In this document: one piece after another, positions 1 to 6,674 of the stretch
Position numbering within the stretch: position 1 is the stretch's first letter
Layout: each line of letters begins with the position of its first letter
DNA from: an uncultured Lachnospiraceae bacterium
GTDB taxonomy: Bacteria > Bacillota > Clostridia > Lachnospirales > Lachnospiraceae
Length of the DNA stretch: 8,726 nucleotides
Direction of reading: 5' to 3'
Assembly: GCA_902767065.1 (NCBI GenBank)
Contig: CACXFW010000028.1
Span: forward strand, 1 to 8,726
Translations under genes and position numbers: made by a program
Notes under the pieces: generated by a model
Databases searched by the model: none
What the model was told of the DNA's origin: nothing
The model's input: only the letters and a program-made list of their open reading frames with translations

Positions 1-37
1 CTATTGCCGAATAGAATTCTTCACCACGGTATATACA

Positions 38-79
38 GTTCACGTAACATGTCTGCCTTCGGCAGCCATTAACGTGAAC
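38..79. repeat. Two-level inverted repeat (hairpin) upstream of the terminator
   Basis: The outer arms GTTCACGT (38-45) and ACGTGAAC (72-79) are perfectly complementary over 8 bp. Inside lies a second stem, CTGCC (53-57) with GGCAG (61-65), closing a TTC loop. No T tract follows on either strand, so this is not a classical intrinsic terminator. Positions 1-37 show no coding signal. It could be the remnant of a repeat like the one at 8609-8726, which also has GTATA, CGTAAC and TTC-loop hairpins in the same order, but the match is weak. Confidence 0.45.
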
Positions 80-88
80 TAGTATAAC

Positions 89-132
89 AAAAGATCATCA
101 GATCTGCCACAGGAAGACCTGATGATCTTTTT
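89..132 (-). terminator. Strong bidirectional intrinsic terminator after the cyclic-nucleotide-binding gene
   Basis: A perfect 13-bp stem is formed by AAAAGATCATCAG (89-101) and CTGATGATCTTTT (119-131), with three more possible pairs (TCT/AGA) at the top of the loop. Because the stem ends in A/T runs, both strands give a hairpin followed by a U run. It lies about 70 bp past the stop codon of the minus-strand gene, where its terminator is expected. It would also stop plus-strand transcription entering from the left, before that could run antisense into the gene. Confidence 0.85.
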
Positions 133-202
133 GTGCCGGCTTCTCCTGCCGGTTCACGTGACGAAACTGATCAGACAGCGCCCGGAGGCGCGCATGTTGC
201 TG

Positions 203-1105
203 TCAGCTTCCGCTCTTTTCGGCGATCTTCGCGCAGACATCAAGATACTGGTTCGTGAGAGTTCTCAGCCTGGTGGAGAGGTGCCTGAGGATCATGTCGA
301 CCTTGTACGGATTCTTCTCAAAGAGTTCTTTGAAGTCCTCCGGATAGATGATCTCAACGGTGGTATCCGGATCCAGGGCGACTGCCGTCGCGCTGCGCGG
401 CTGGTCGGAGACCATCCCCATCTCACCGAAGAAATTGTCAGAAGCCAGAGTCGTCAGCTGGACCTGCTCGCTTGTTCCGAACTTGCTGTAGATCCCGACG
501 CGGCCCCAGTGAATGTCATACATGCAGTTCACGAGATCGCCTTCCTTGCAGATCACGGTTCCCTTCGGATACTTCACGACGCTCTTCGCAAAGCCTTCGG
601 AATGGCTTCCTGCATTCGCTTCGCGGACGGTTTCGGCGCTTTGTGCCGGCATCTCTTTCGGCATAATTCTGTGATGGAAGAGATACTTCTTCAGTCCGCG
701 GGCAGTCTCTTCATCCGGCTTCGGATCTGCCCCGATCCGCGATGCAGCCGCCTTCGCGTTGTCATACTGGTCAGTGAGGTCACGGATGCGTGTGCTCAGA
801 ACCTTCATGATCCCGGTGATGCTGTCGGGATCTTCCCGGAAGAAAGCATTCAGATCCGATGCGGAAATCTCGCGGATTCTGGTGCCGTCCTCAAGCGCGA
901 TGGCATCCGCGCTGCGGGGGCATGCGTCAATCACCGCCATCTCTCCGAAGAACTCTCCCTTTCCTGCCTCCGAGATCTTCTGGCGGTCATCCTGGTCATA
1001 GCTGACATAGAATCCTACGGAACCCTCAAGAATCTGATAAAGATCATTGCCCTCGTCTCCCTGATGGAAGATCGCATCGCCTTTATTGAATTGTTTCTCC
1101 GCCAT
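203..1105 (-). CDS. Tandem cyclic-nucleotide-binding (CNB) domain protein without an output domain
   Basis: The 300-residue protein holds two CNB cassettes. The first spans about residues 5-115 and the second about 172-288. Each has the phosphate-binding signature: FFGEMAVIDACPRSA (52-66, Glu55 and Arg64) and FFGEMGMVSDQPRSA (225-239, Glu228 and Arg237). The Glu and Arg that contact the cyclic phosphate in CRP and PKA regulatory subunits are kept in both, so both may bind ligand. Each cassette ends in a similar helix (LSTRIRDLTDQY at 103-114, LSTRLRTLTNQY at 276-287), pointing to an internal duplication. A polar linker of about 55 residues joins them. There is no helix-turn-helix, kinase or membrane segment and no signal peptide, so this is probably a cytoplasmic sensor acting through a partner. 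The ATG start has AAGGAG 9 nt upstream. The gene is divergent from the ABC/phosphatase genes. Ligand and target are unknown. Confidence 0.9.
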   Translation of the reverse strand: MAEKQFNKGDAIFHQGDEGNDLYQILEGSVGFYVSYDQDDRQKISEAGKGEFFGEMAVIDACPRSADAIALEDGTRIREISASDLNAFFREDPDSITGIMKVLSTRIRDLTDQYDNAKAAASRIGADPKPDEETARGLKKYLFHHRIMPKEMPAQSAETVREANAGSHSEGFAKSVVKYPKGTVICKEGDLVNCMYDIHWGRVGIYSKFGTSEQVQLTTLASDNFFGEMGMVSDQPRSATAVALDPDTTVEIIYPEDFKELFEKNPYKVDMILRHLSTRLRTLTNQYLDVCAKIAEKSGS

Positions 1106-1181
1106 AGCTGTATGCTCCTTCTTTCATGATACTTATCACTGAAAAACTGTCATCATTGCCGCCCGCAATCTGCCCGTCAGG

Positions 1182-1222
1182 GATTGTGATTCTATTGCGA
1201 TGGATCATGTAGAATCACCATC
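1182..1222. promoter_or_regulatory. Inverted repeat in the leader of the CNB gene
   Basis: The arms GATTGTGATTCT (1182-1193) and AGAATCACCATC (1211-1222) pair over 12 positions with one mismatch; the inner 8 bp are perfect. The loop is 17 nt. It lies between the predicted minus-strand transcription start (near 1253) and the ribosome site of the CNB gene, so it could be an mRNA leader hairpin or a roadblock operator. It does not match the CRP consensus. No T tract follows in the gene's direction, so a plain terminator is unlikely. Confidence 0.5.
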
Positions 1223-1259
1223 CTGCATGGCCAGAACCATTGTGTGGATCCATGGAAAA

Positions 1260-1288
1260 AGTATATCATAAACAATTAGTCTGTACAA
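1260..1288 (-). promoter_or_regulatory. Sigma-A-type promoter for the CNB gene
   Basis: Read on the minus strand, the -35 box is TTGTAC (1288-1283). A 17-nt spacer follows, then the -10 box TATACT (1265-1260) with an extended TGn just before it. This is near-consensus with ideal spacing. Transcription should start near 1253, giving a leader of about 150 nt that contains the inverted repeat at 1182-1222. The -35 box lies one base from the end of repeat copy A. Confidence 0.65.
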
Positions 1289-1289
1289 G

Positions 1290-1363
1290 TTATACTCACG
1301 AACGAAATGGCTTGCCGCTTCGCGTGTGGTCACCGGCACAGCCGGTGCCACCTCATGCCCAAT
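1290..1363 (-). repeat. Dispersed intergenic repeat, copy A (core plus neighbour module)
   Basis: On the minus strand the 28-bp core (1317-1290) begins CGGCAAG and ends GAGTATAA. It matches copy C at 23/28 and copy B at 22/28. It contains TTCG-TTCG-TGAG, a 4-bp stem with two G-T wobble pairs. A 23-bp module at 1341-1363 (minus strand: ATTGGGCATGAGGTG, one variable base, CACCGGC) matches 4796-4818 of copy B at 22/23. Between module and core, copy A has extra sequence that copy B lacks. The element fills the space between the two divergent promoters. Confidence 0.7.
1326..1351. repeat. Hairpin inside repeat copy A
   Basis: GTGG, one bulged T, and CACCGGC (1326-1337) pair with GCCGGTG and CCAC (1341-1351) across an ACA loop, giving an 11-bp GC-rich stem. 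A small CGC-TTC-GCG hairpin (1316-1324) sits beside it. No T tract follows. It lies between two divergent promoters and is probably part of the repeat rather than a terminator. Confidence 0.6.
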
Positions 1364-1378
1364 GCAGGATTCGTATCC

Positions 1379-1415
1379 TCTGACACGTGACAGAAGGATA
1401 AAAACATTATATACT
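1379..1415 (+). promoter_or_regulatory. Sigma-A-type promoter with palindromic -35 region, for the small-protein/ABC operon
   Basis: The -35 box GTGACA (1387-1392), a 17-nt spacer and the -10 box TATACT (1410-1415) form a good vegetative promoter. Transcription should start near 1422, leaving a leader of about 75 nt before the ATG at 1496. The -35 box lies in an imperfect palindrome, TCTGACACGTGACAGA (1379-1394), centred on CACGTG. A regulator bound there would cover the -35 box and could repress; this is inference from position only. Confidence 0.55.
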
Positions 1416-1433
1416 GATGACAGGACAGCGGCT

Positions 1434-1448
1434 CATGACGCGGTCATG
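1434..1448 (+). other. Small hairpin in the operon leader
   Basis: CATGAC (1434-1439) and GTCATG (1443-1448) pair perfectly over 6 bp around a GCG loop. It lies in the predicted 5' leader, 35 nt ahead of the AGGAGG ribosome site (1483-1488). It may only stabilise the 5' end; no riboswitch class was recognised. Confidence 0.35.
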
Positions 1449-1495
1449 GGGAGTGTGCCGCGAAGATACGGGAAGGATTACAGGAGGGTTCGGTT

Positions 1496-1843
1496 ATGAA
1501 AATCATACTGGCATGGATCTTATCGATGTTTCTCTCTTACGGGGCAGGCGTGAACGCCGGACGGGACTATCAGGAGGACACGGAGCTCGAGCAGAAGGTG
1601 CAGGCTCATATGGATGTGATTGTGGACGAAGCCGCGGGGATCGTGGATGATGTTTCGGAGGCTGCAAGATCCCGCCGTGAGACGATGGAGTCTGAACTCA
1701 GACAGAGCGATGAGTACCAGAAGGCGGAGAAGTTCGTCAATGATGTCCAGGAGATCGTGGACAATACGGCGGCTGATATCGATGCTCATTTCGGTACGGA
1801 CGAGACGGAAACCGAGACCGAAGCGGAAACCGAGGCAAAGTAA
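1496..1843 (+). CDS. Small exported or membrane-anchored acidic helical protein
   Basis: This 115-residue protein belongs to no family I recognise. Residues 1-21 form a hydrophobic segment with a single Lys near the N-terminus. It ends in AGVNA, which could be a signal-peptidase I site; otherwise it is an N-terminal anchor. There is no lipobox Cys. Residues 24-98 are charged and heptad-like, probably amphipathic helix or coiled coil, with a basic patch at RSRRE (58-62). The tail is very acidic and repetitive (TETETEAETEA, 104-114). The start is secure: AGGAGG (1483-1488) ends 7 nt before the ATG, and a good promoter lies upstream. It is the first gene of the operon, 60 bp ahead of the MacB-like gene with no terminator between. 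It could be an accessory extracytoplasmic partner of that transporter. The layout resembles YtxH-like small proteins, but the evidence is weak. Confidence 0.75.
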   Translation: MKIILAWILSMFLSYGAGVNAGRDYQEDTELEQKVQAHMDVIVDEAAGIVDDVSEAARSRRETMESELRQSDEYQKAEKFVNDVQEIVDNTAADIDAHFGTDETETETEAETEAK

Positions 1844-1903
1844 GCACGAAGCGCGTATCTTTGGTAGAGCGCGTTCCATTTCATTCAGGGATGATTCCGG
1901 CAT

Positions 1904-4729
1904 ATGCTAGAAATCAGAAATATCCATAAAGAATACAAGACAGGTACGCTCGTCCAGAAAGCGCTGGACGGCGTATCTTTGTCATTTCGGGAAAATGAAT
2001 TCGTAGCGATCCTGGGGCCGAGCGGCTCCGGGAAAACGACGCTGCTCAATATCATCGGCGGGCTGGACTGCCTGGACAGCGGCGAGCTGATCATTGACGG
2101 TGTCCCGACCAGAGAGTTTAAGAGCCGGGACTGGGATGCCTACCGGAATCATTCGGTCGGGTTTATCTTTCAGAGCTATAATCTGATCCCGCACCAGACC
2201 TTAAGAAGCAATGTCGAGCTGGCAATGACGCTGGCCGGCGAGAGCAGGGCACAGCGCAGGCTTTTAGCCGCGCAGGAGCTGGACCGTGTCGGACTGAAGG
2301 AGCAGATGCACAAGAAGCCGGCACAGCTGTCCGGCGGGCAGATGCAGAGGGTCGCGATCGCAAGGGCGCTTGTGAACCAGCCCACGATCGTCCTGGCGGA
2401 TGAGCCGACCGGCGCGCTGGACTCGGAGACCGGGGAGCAGGTGATGCAGCTGCTCAAGGAGGTGGCGAAGGACCATCTGGTCGTGATGGTCACTCACAAC
2501 CCGGAGCTGGCGGAGCGCTACGCGACCCGCATTATCTCCCTTCGGGACGGCAGGGTGAAGTCGGACAGCGATCCGTATGATCCGGCGAAGGAAAGGCCGC
2601 GGCCAGATCAGGCTGAGAATCCTGAATCTTCCAGACCGCGGCGCCAAAGGAAGAAGAAGCCGTCCATGTCTTTCCTGACGGCGCTTTCCCTCTCGGTATC
2701 GAACCTGCTCTCCAAGAAGGCAAGAACCATCCTGGTGGCGTTTGCGGCCTCGATCGGGATTACGGGGATCGCGCTGATCCTGTCCCTGTCGACGGGCGCC
2801 CATGACTACATTAACCGGATGGAGGAAAACGCGCTCAGCGAGTATCCGCTTCAGATTACCTCCTCTTCTTTTTCCATGGCGTCCACGATGGCGGCGTTTT
2901 CCCAGATGGGAATGATGAATCATCAGGCGGCGGGACTTCAGAACGGGCAGGTTCAGGAACAGCAGATCCTGGGCAGCATGATCGCCGGAACCGGGACCAA
3001 TGACCTCGCTTCGTTGAAGCGGTGGTTTGACAGCGGTTACAGCGGAATCGAGGATGTGACCCGCTGCGTCAGCTACTCCTACGGGATCAGCCCGCAGGTA
3101 TACCGGAAGGAGGATTCCGGATACCGGCAGGTCAATCCGGACCAGACCATGTCTGCGGTCGGGATCTCCATGAATGAGAATCTGACTTCCGCCCTGAGCG
3201 TGTGGAACAGCAATGATACGTTCTGCATGCTTCCCAGAAACAAAGAGCTGTACCAGGATTCCTATCAGGTGGTTGCCGGCCACTGGCCGGATACGCCGGA
3301 GGAATGTGTCCTGGTGCTGATGCCGGGGGGCGGCGTGGCGGATTACCTGCTCTATACGATGGGAGTGAAGGATGTTTCCGAGCGTGACGAGGTTATTTCC
3401 CGCGTCATGAACGGCGAGGAGGTGGATACGTCCATCGCCACGGCGAAGGAATATGATCCGGAGGAATTCCTCGGGATCTCGTTCCGGGTACTGCCCGCGT
3501 ACAAGGGGTATTACTATGATAAAAAGCTGGGGATCTGGCTGAACGGTACGGAGGATCCAGAGCGGATGAAGGATCTGCTTGACGAGGCCAGGGAGATTTC
3601 GATCTGCGGGGTTGTCATGCCGGAAAATGTCAATTCGGTCGGGATGGCCGAGATGGGGATCGATTACCTTCCGGAGCTGATGGATTCTCTGCTGGAGGAG
3701 GCGGCAGGAAGCGAGATCGTCACACAGCAGCTGGAGAATCCCGACATCGATGTCCTCACGGGCGCGCCGTTCGGCGAACAGAATGACAACCTGTTTGCCG
3801 GGATGGCGGATATGATCGAGATCCATCCGGAAAAGCTTCCGGACGCCGTTTCCTTTGACTTTGAGGGCCTGGACCAGGTTCTGGAGGAACACGGCCGCCT
3901 GAGTGCGGTCCAGACGGTGAGGATCATCCGGGAGCTGTCCCGGACAGGGGAATCGCCGACGCTTAAGGAAGCGATTGACGATCTGATCCCGGCCCTGATG
4001 GAACTGTTTGAGGTAGATGAGAGCAAGATCTCTGAAGCGATCTCGATCGAGATGGATGAAGAGAAGATGCGCCAGATGTATTATTCTCAGGCCTCTTCGC
4101 AGGAGGCTTCGCTGAGGGGGAATCTTCTGCGGTTTGGCTACGCCAATCCGGCGCAGCCTGCGATGATCACGATCTACCCGAACAACTTCGAGGGAAAGGA
4201 TCAGGTGATCGCGCTTCTGGATGCCTACAATGCCACGATGGAGAAGGAAGGCTATCCGGAGAAGGTGATCTCCTATACGGATTATGTAGGATCTCTGATG
4301 AGCTCGGTGACGACGATCATTGACGTCATCACCTATGTGCTGATCGCGTTTGTCGCGGTTTCACTGATCGTCTCCTCGATCATGATCGGGATCATCACTT
4401 ATATCTCCGTCCTCGAGCGGCGTAAGGAGATCGGAATCCTGCGTGCGATGGGCGCGTCGCGGTCAAACATCACGCAGGTGTTCAACGCGGAAACCTTCAT
4501 CATCGGAATTCTGGCAGGCGCATTTGGCATTCTGCTGACCCTGGTCACGCTCATTCCGATCAACATGGCGATCCATTCCTACACGGACCAGCCGGTTTCC
4601 GCTTTCCTGCCGGCCGGAGCCATCGGCGCCCTGGTGCTTCTGTGCGTGGTGCTGAACCTGATTGGCGGGTTCATTCCGGCGTTTAAGGCATCGAGGCAGG
4701 ATCCGGTTGAGGCGCTCAGAAGCGAGTAG
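1904..4729 (+). CDS. Fused ABC ATPase-permease, MacB/FtsX (type VII) family, large extracellular domain
   Basis: The 941-residue protein joins an N-terminal ATPase to a MacB-type permease. The ATPase (about 1-220) is complete: Walker A GPSGSGKTT (38-46), Q-loop Gln90, signature LSGGQ (142-146), Walker B with Glu167, and switch His198. A basic, Pro-rich linker (221-256) follows. TM1 is about 274-296, then some 500 extracytoplasmic residues, then TM2 (about 805-832), TM3 (863-886) and TM4 (904-927). The cytoplasmic motif ERRKEIGILRAMGAS (838-852) after TM2 is typical of FtsX/MacB permeases. Such proteins work as homodimers that turn ATP hydrolysis into movement outside the membrane, for example in peptide or lipoprotein handling. 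The outer domain is far larger than in E. coli MacB and has a Met/Gln-rich stretch (323-354). The start is the only good ATG here, but its ribosome site is weak (CAGGG, 13 nt upstream), which may suggest translation linked to the gene before. The substrate is unknown. Confidence 0.92.
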   Translation: MLEIRNIHKEYKTGTLVQKALDGVSLSFRENEFVAILGPSGSGKTTLLNIIGGLDCLDSGELIIDGVPTREFKSRDWDAYRNHSVGFIFQSYNLIPHQTLRSNVELAMTLAGESRAQRRLLAAQELDRVGLKEQMHKKPAQLSGGQMQRVAIARALVNQPTIVLADEPTGALDSETGEQVMQLLKEVAKDHLVVMVTHNPELAERYATRIISLRDGRVKSDSDPYDPAKERPRPDQAENPESSRPRRQRKKKPSMSFLTALSLSVSNLLSKKARTILVAFAASIGITGIALILSLSTGAHDYINRMEENALSEYPLQITSSSFSMASTMAAFSQMGMMNHQAAGLQNGQVQEQQILGSMIAGTGTNDLASLKRWFDSGYSGIEDVTRCVSYSYGISPQVYRKEDSGYRQVNPDQTMSAVGISMNENLTSALSVWNSNDTFCMLPRNKELYQDSYQVVAGHWPDTPEECVLVLMPGGGVADYLLYTMGVKDVSERDEVISRVMNGEEVDTSIATAKEYDPEEFLGISFRVLPAYKGYYYDKKLGIWLNGTEDPERMKDLLDEAREISICGVVMPENVNSVGMAEMGIDYLPELMDSLLEEAAGSEIVTQQLENPDIDVLTGAPFGEQNDNLFAGMADMIEIHPEKLPDAVSFDFEGLDQVLEEHGRLSAVQTVRIIRELSRTGESPTLKEAIDDLIPALMELFEVDESKISEAISIEMDEEKMRQMYYSQASSQEASLRGNLLRFGYANPAQPAMITIYPNNFEGKDQVIALLDAYNATMEKEGYPEKVISYTDYVGSLMSSVTTIIDVITYVLIAFVAVSLIVSSIMIGIITYISVLERRKEIGILRAMGASRSNITQVFNAETFIIGILAGAFGILLTLVTLIPINMAIHSYTDQPVSAFLPAGAIGALVLLCVVLNLIGGFIPAFKASRQDPVEALRSE

Positions 4730-4758
4730 CCGGGACAGGATCATCCAACGCACCCGGC
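4729..4758. repeat. Hairpin at the end of the MacB-like gene
   Basis: GCCGGG (4729-4734) pairs perfectly with CCCGGC (4753-4758) around an 18-nt loop. It starts at the last base of the stop codon. No T tract follows. With the two hairpins after it, it could slow or partly stop transcription, or protect the upstream mRNA from 3' decay. Confidence 0.45.
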
Positions 4759-4768
4759 GCGACAGTGA

Positions 4769-4842
4769 TGCCGGTGACGGAGTCCTGATGCCAGAATTGG
4801 GCATGAGGTGTCACCGGCAATGAATTTCGTTCGCGGGTGTAA
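4769..4842 (+). repeat. Dispersed intergenic repeat, copy B (hairpin module plus core)
   Basis: TGCCGGTGAC (4769-4778) and GTCACCGGCA (4810-4819) form a perfect 10-bp stem. Within it ATGCC (4788-4792) pairs with GGCAT (4800-4804). The right part (4796-4818) matches 22/23 to the module in copy A. The 28-bp core (4815-4842) overlaps the stem's right arm and is 25/28 identical to copy C. Its TTCG-TTCG-CGGG segment (4826-4837) can still pair, using two G-T wobbles. It lies in the 181-bp gap between the two ABC genes, where it may affect read-through or mRNA stability. Confidence 0.7.
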
Positions 4843-4844
4843 AA

Positions 4845-4861
4845 CGTCAGAAAAACTGACG
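4845..4861 (+). repeat. Short hairpin after repeat copy B
   Basis: CGTCAG (4845-4850) and CTGACG (4856-4861) pair perfectly around an AAAAA loop. No T tract follows on the plus strand. A small palindrome (AGAGAGTCTCT, 4872-4882) comes next, before the weak start region of the exporter gene. The role is unknown. Confidence 0.4.
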
Positions 4862-4910
4862 CTTATGGAAAAGAGAGTCTCTGATCGACTTTTAGCGGGT
4901 TTATCATATT

Positions 4911-6668
4911 ATGGTGAAAACACTTCTTCCGTATTTCAGGCCGCATTGGAAGCTGTTCCTGCTGGACATGGTCTGTGCCATCGCGGCTGCCCTCATCGAC
5001 CTTGCTTTTCCCATGGTCTCACGGTATGCGATGTATACCCTTCTTCCGGACCGTCTGTTCGGCGCGTTCTTTGCCCTGATGGCTGCGGTCGGAGTGTGTT
5101 ACGCGCTTCGGTCCGTGTGCTTCTACATCATGACCTACTGGGGCCATACCTTCGGCATCCGCGTCGAGACGGATATCCGGGCGGATCTTTTTCGCCATCT
5201 GCAGGAGCTGGACTTCGAGTTTTATGATCAGATGCGCACGGGAAACCTGATGAGCCGCCTGACAGGCGACCTGTTTGAGGTTACGGAGCTTGCGCATCAT
5301 GGGCCGGAGGATCTTCTGATCAGTGTCCTGACTGTTGTGGGATCCCTGGTGATCATGTTTACCATCGAGTGGAGGCTTGCGCTGGTGGTCAGCATCCTGA
5401 TTCCGGTATTCCTGGTCATCACGATGATGCAGCGCCGGAACATGTCCCGCACCTCCACGAATGTCAAGAAGAAGCTCGCAGGCATCAATACGGACATTGA
5501 GACCAGCCTGTCGGGGATGAAGACATCAAAGGCTTTTGCGAATGAAAGCGTGGACAACGCCCGTTTTTCGGATGCGAATACGAAGTACCGCGGAGCGAAG
5601 AAGGATTTCTACCAGGCGATGGGAATCTTTCATGCGTCGCAGGAATTCTTCATGGGAATCCTTCCGGCTGTCGTGATTGCGGTGGGAGGCTTCCTGATCA
5701 TGTACGGGCAGCTGAATTACATTGACCTGATCACGTTCACCCTGTTTGTCGGCTCCTTCGTCACGCCGATCCGGAAGATGGCCCAGTTTGCGGAGACCTA
5801 TTCCAGCGCGATGGCGGGAATCCGCCGGTTCAGGGAAGTGATGGAAATGCAGCCGACGGTTACGGAAAAGCCGGATGCCGCAGACCTGGTCGTGTCTGAG
5901 GGAAGAGTGGATCTGAATCACGTGAGCTTCTCCTACGCCCATAATCCGGAGGTGCTGCATGATATTGACCTTCATGTCAGGGGCGGGGAGATGATTGCGG
6001 TCGTTGGCGCGTCCGGCGGCGGAAAGACGACGCTGTGCCACCTGATTCCGCGGTTCTATGACGTGGAGTCCGGATCGATCCTGATCGATGGGACAGATGT
6101 GCGGGATGTGACGAAGCAATCGCTTCGCGGCAGCATCGGGATCGTGCAGCAGGAGGTTTTCATCTTTGCGGATACGATCCGGGAAAATATCCGTTACGGA
6201 AGGCCGGAGGCATCTGACGGGGAAGTGGAGGAAGCGGCCCGGCGTGCGCAGCTTAATGAAGACATTCTCCATATGCCGGACGGATTCGACACGTATGTCG
6301 GAGAGCGGGGGACAAGGCTGTCGGGCGGTCAGAGACAGCGGGTCTCGATCGCGCGCATTTTCCTGAAGGATCCTGCGGTACTGATCCTCGACGAGGCGAC
6401 CTCCGCGCTCGATACGGTGACGGAGGAACACATTCAGAGAAGCTTTGATGAGCTGATGAAGAACCGTACCTCCTTCATCATCGCGCACAGGCTTTCGACA
6501 GTCAGGAATGCGGACCGGATCGCGGTGATCGAGGAAGGGCGTATTCTTGAGCTTGGAACCCACGAGGAGCTGATCGCCTCTGGCGGTGAGTATGCAAGAC
6601 TGTATCATGCGGCGCGCTTTTTAGCGGATGAATCCTCTCATCCGGATCAGGAAGGAAAAACAGGGTGA
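4911..6668 (+). CDS. ABC exporter half-transporter (type IV fold, MsbA/LmrA-like)
   Basis: The 585-residue protein has the usual exporter length and order. Six membrane segments lie near residues 16-38, 50-72, 131-155, 157-176, 243-265 and 271-292; the ATPase covers about 333-570. All motifs are intact: Walker A GASGGGKTT (366-374), Q-loop near Gln414, signature LSGGQ (470-474), Walker B LILDE with Glu495, D-loop SALD (498-501) and switch His526. Complete catalytic residues and no second half-transporter nearby favour a homodimer. Such exporters move lipids, drugs or peptides outward using ATP; no peptidase domain is present, so a bacteriocin-processing type is unlikely. The ATG has no strong ribosome site (GGGT about 10 nt upstream), and the next codon, GTG, is a possible alternative. 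It follows the MacB-like gene after 181 bp of structured DNA and is 6 bp from the phosphatase gene. The substrate cannot be inferred. Confidence 0.93.
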   Translation: MVKTLLPYFRPHWKLFLLDMVCAIAAALIDLAFPMVSRYAMYTLLPDRLFGAFFALMAAVGVCYALRSVCFYIMTYWGHTFGIRVETDIRADLFRHLQELDFEFYDQMRTGNLMSRLTGDLFEVTELAHHGPEDLLISVLTVVGSLVIMFTIEWRLALVVSILIPVFLVITMMQRRNMSRTSTNVKKKLAGINTDIETSLSGMKTSKAFANESVDNARFSDANTKYRGAKKDFYQAMGIFHASQEFFMGILPAVVIAVGGFLIMYGQLNYIDLITFTLFVGSFVTPIRKMAQFAETYSSAMAGIRRFREVMEMQPTVTEKPDAADLVVSEGRVDLNHVSFSYAHNPEVLHDIDLHVRGGEMIAVVGASGGGKTTLCHLIPRFYDVESGSILIDGTDVRDVTKQSLRGSIGIVQQEVFIFADTIRENIRYGRPEASDGEVEEAARRAQLNEDILHMPDGFDTYVGERGTRLSGGQRQRVSIARIFLKDPAVLILDEATSALDTVTEEHIQRSFDELMKNRTSFIIAHRLSTVRNADRIAVIEEGRILELGTHEELIASGGEYARLYHAARFLADESSHPDQEGKTG

Positions 6669-6674
6669 ATCGGA

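Noticed and set aside
1..48. Fourth copy of the dispersed repeat core at the window start
   Set aside because: Only GTATA and CGTAAC align with copy C, with different spacing, and the TTCG hairpin is not kept. Similarity is too weak without other copies to compare.
122..1129. 335-codon plus-strand open frame
   Set aside because: It is antisense to the tandem CNB gene, whose motifs are clear. It begins inside the terminator hairpin and encodes no recognisable domain.
1182..1222. CRP/FNR-type operator
   Set aside because: The arms do not fit the TGTGA-N6-TCACA or TTGAT-N4-ATCAA patterns, and the loop is too long for that class.
1417..1650. 77-codon open frame overlapping the small acidic protein in another frame
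   Set aside because: Its ATG is upstream of or at the predicted transcription start with no ribosome site, while AGGAGG is ideally placed for the ATG at 1496.
2264..3892. 542-codon minus-strand open frame
   Set aside because: It lies wholly opposite the MacB-like gene. Its Arg/His/Leu-rich translation is typical of a GC-rich antisense shadow.
4808..5227. 139-codon open frame spanning repeat copy B into the exporter gene
   Set aside because: It covers the repeat hairpins, is out of frame with the exporter, and its translation has no family features. The exporter frame is complete from 4911, so there is no sign of a frameshifted N-terminus.
5526..6608. 360-codon minus-strand open frame
   Set aside because: It is antisense to the ABC exporter with intact catalytic motifs, and has no domain signal of its own.
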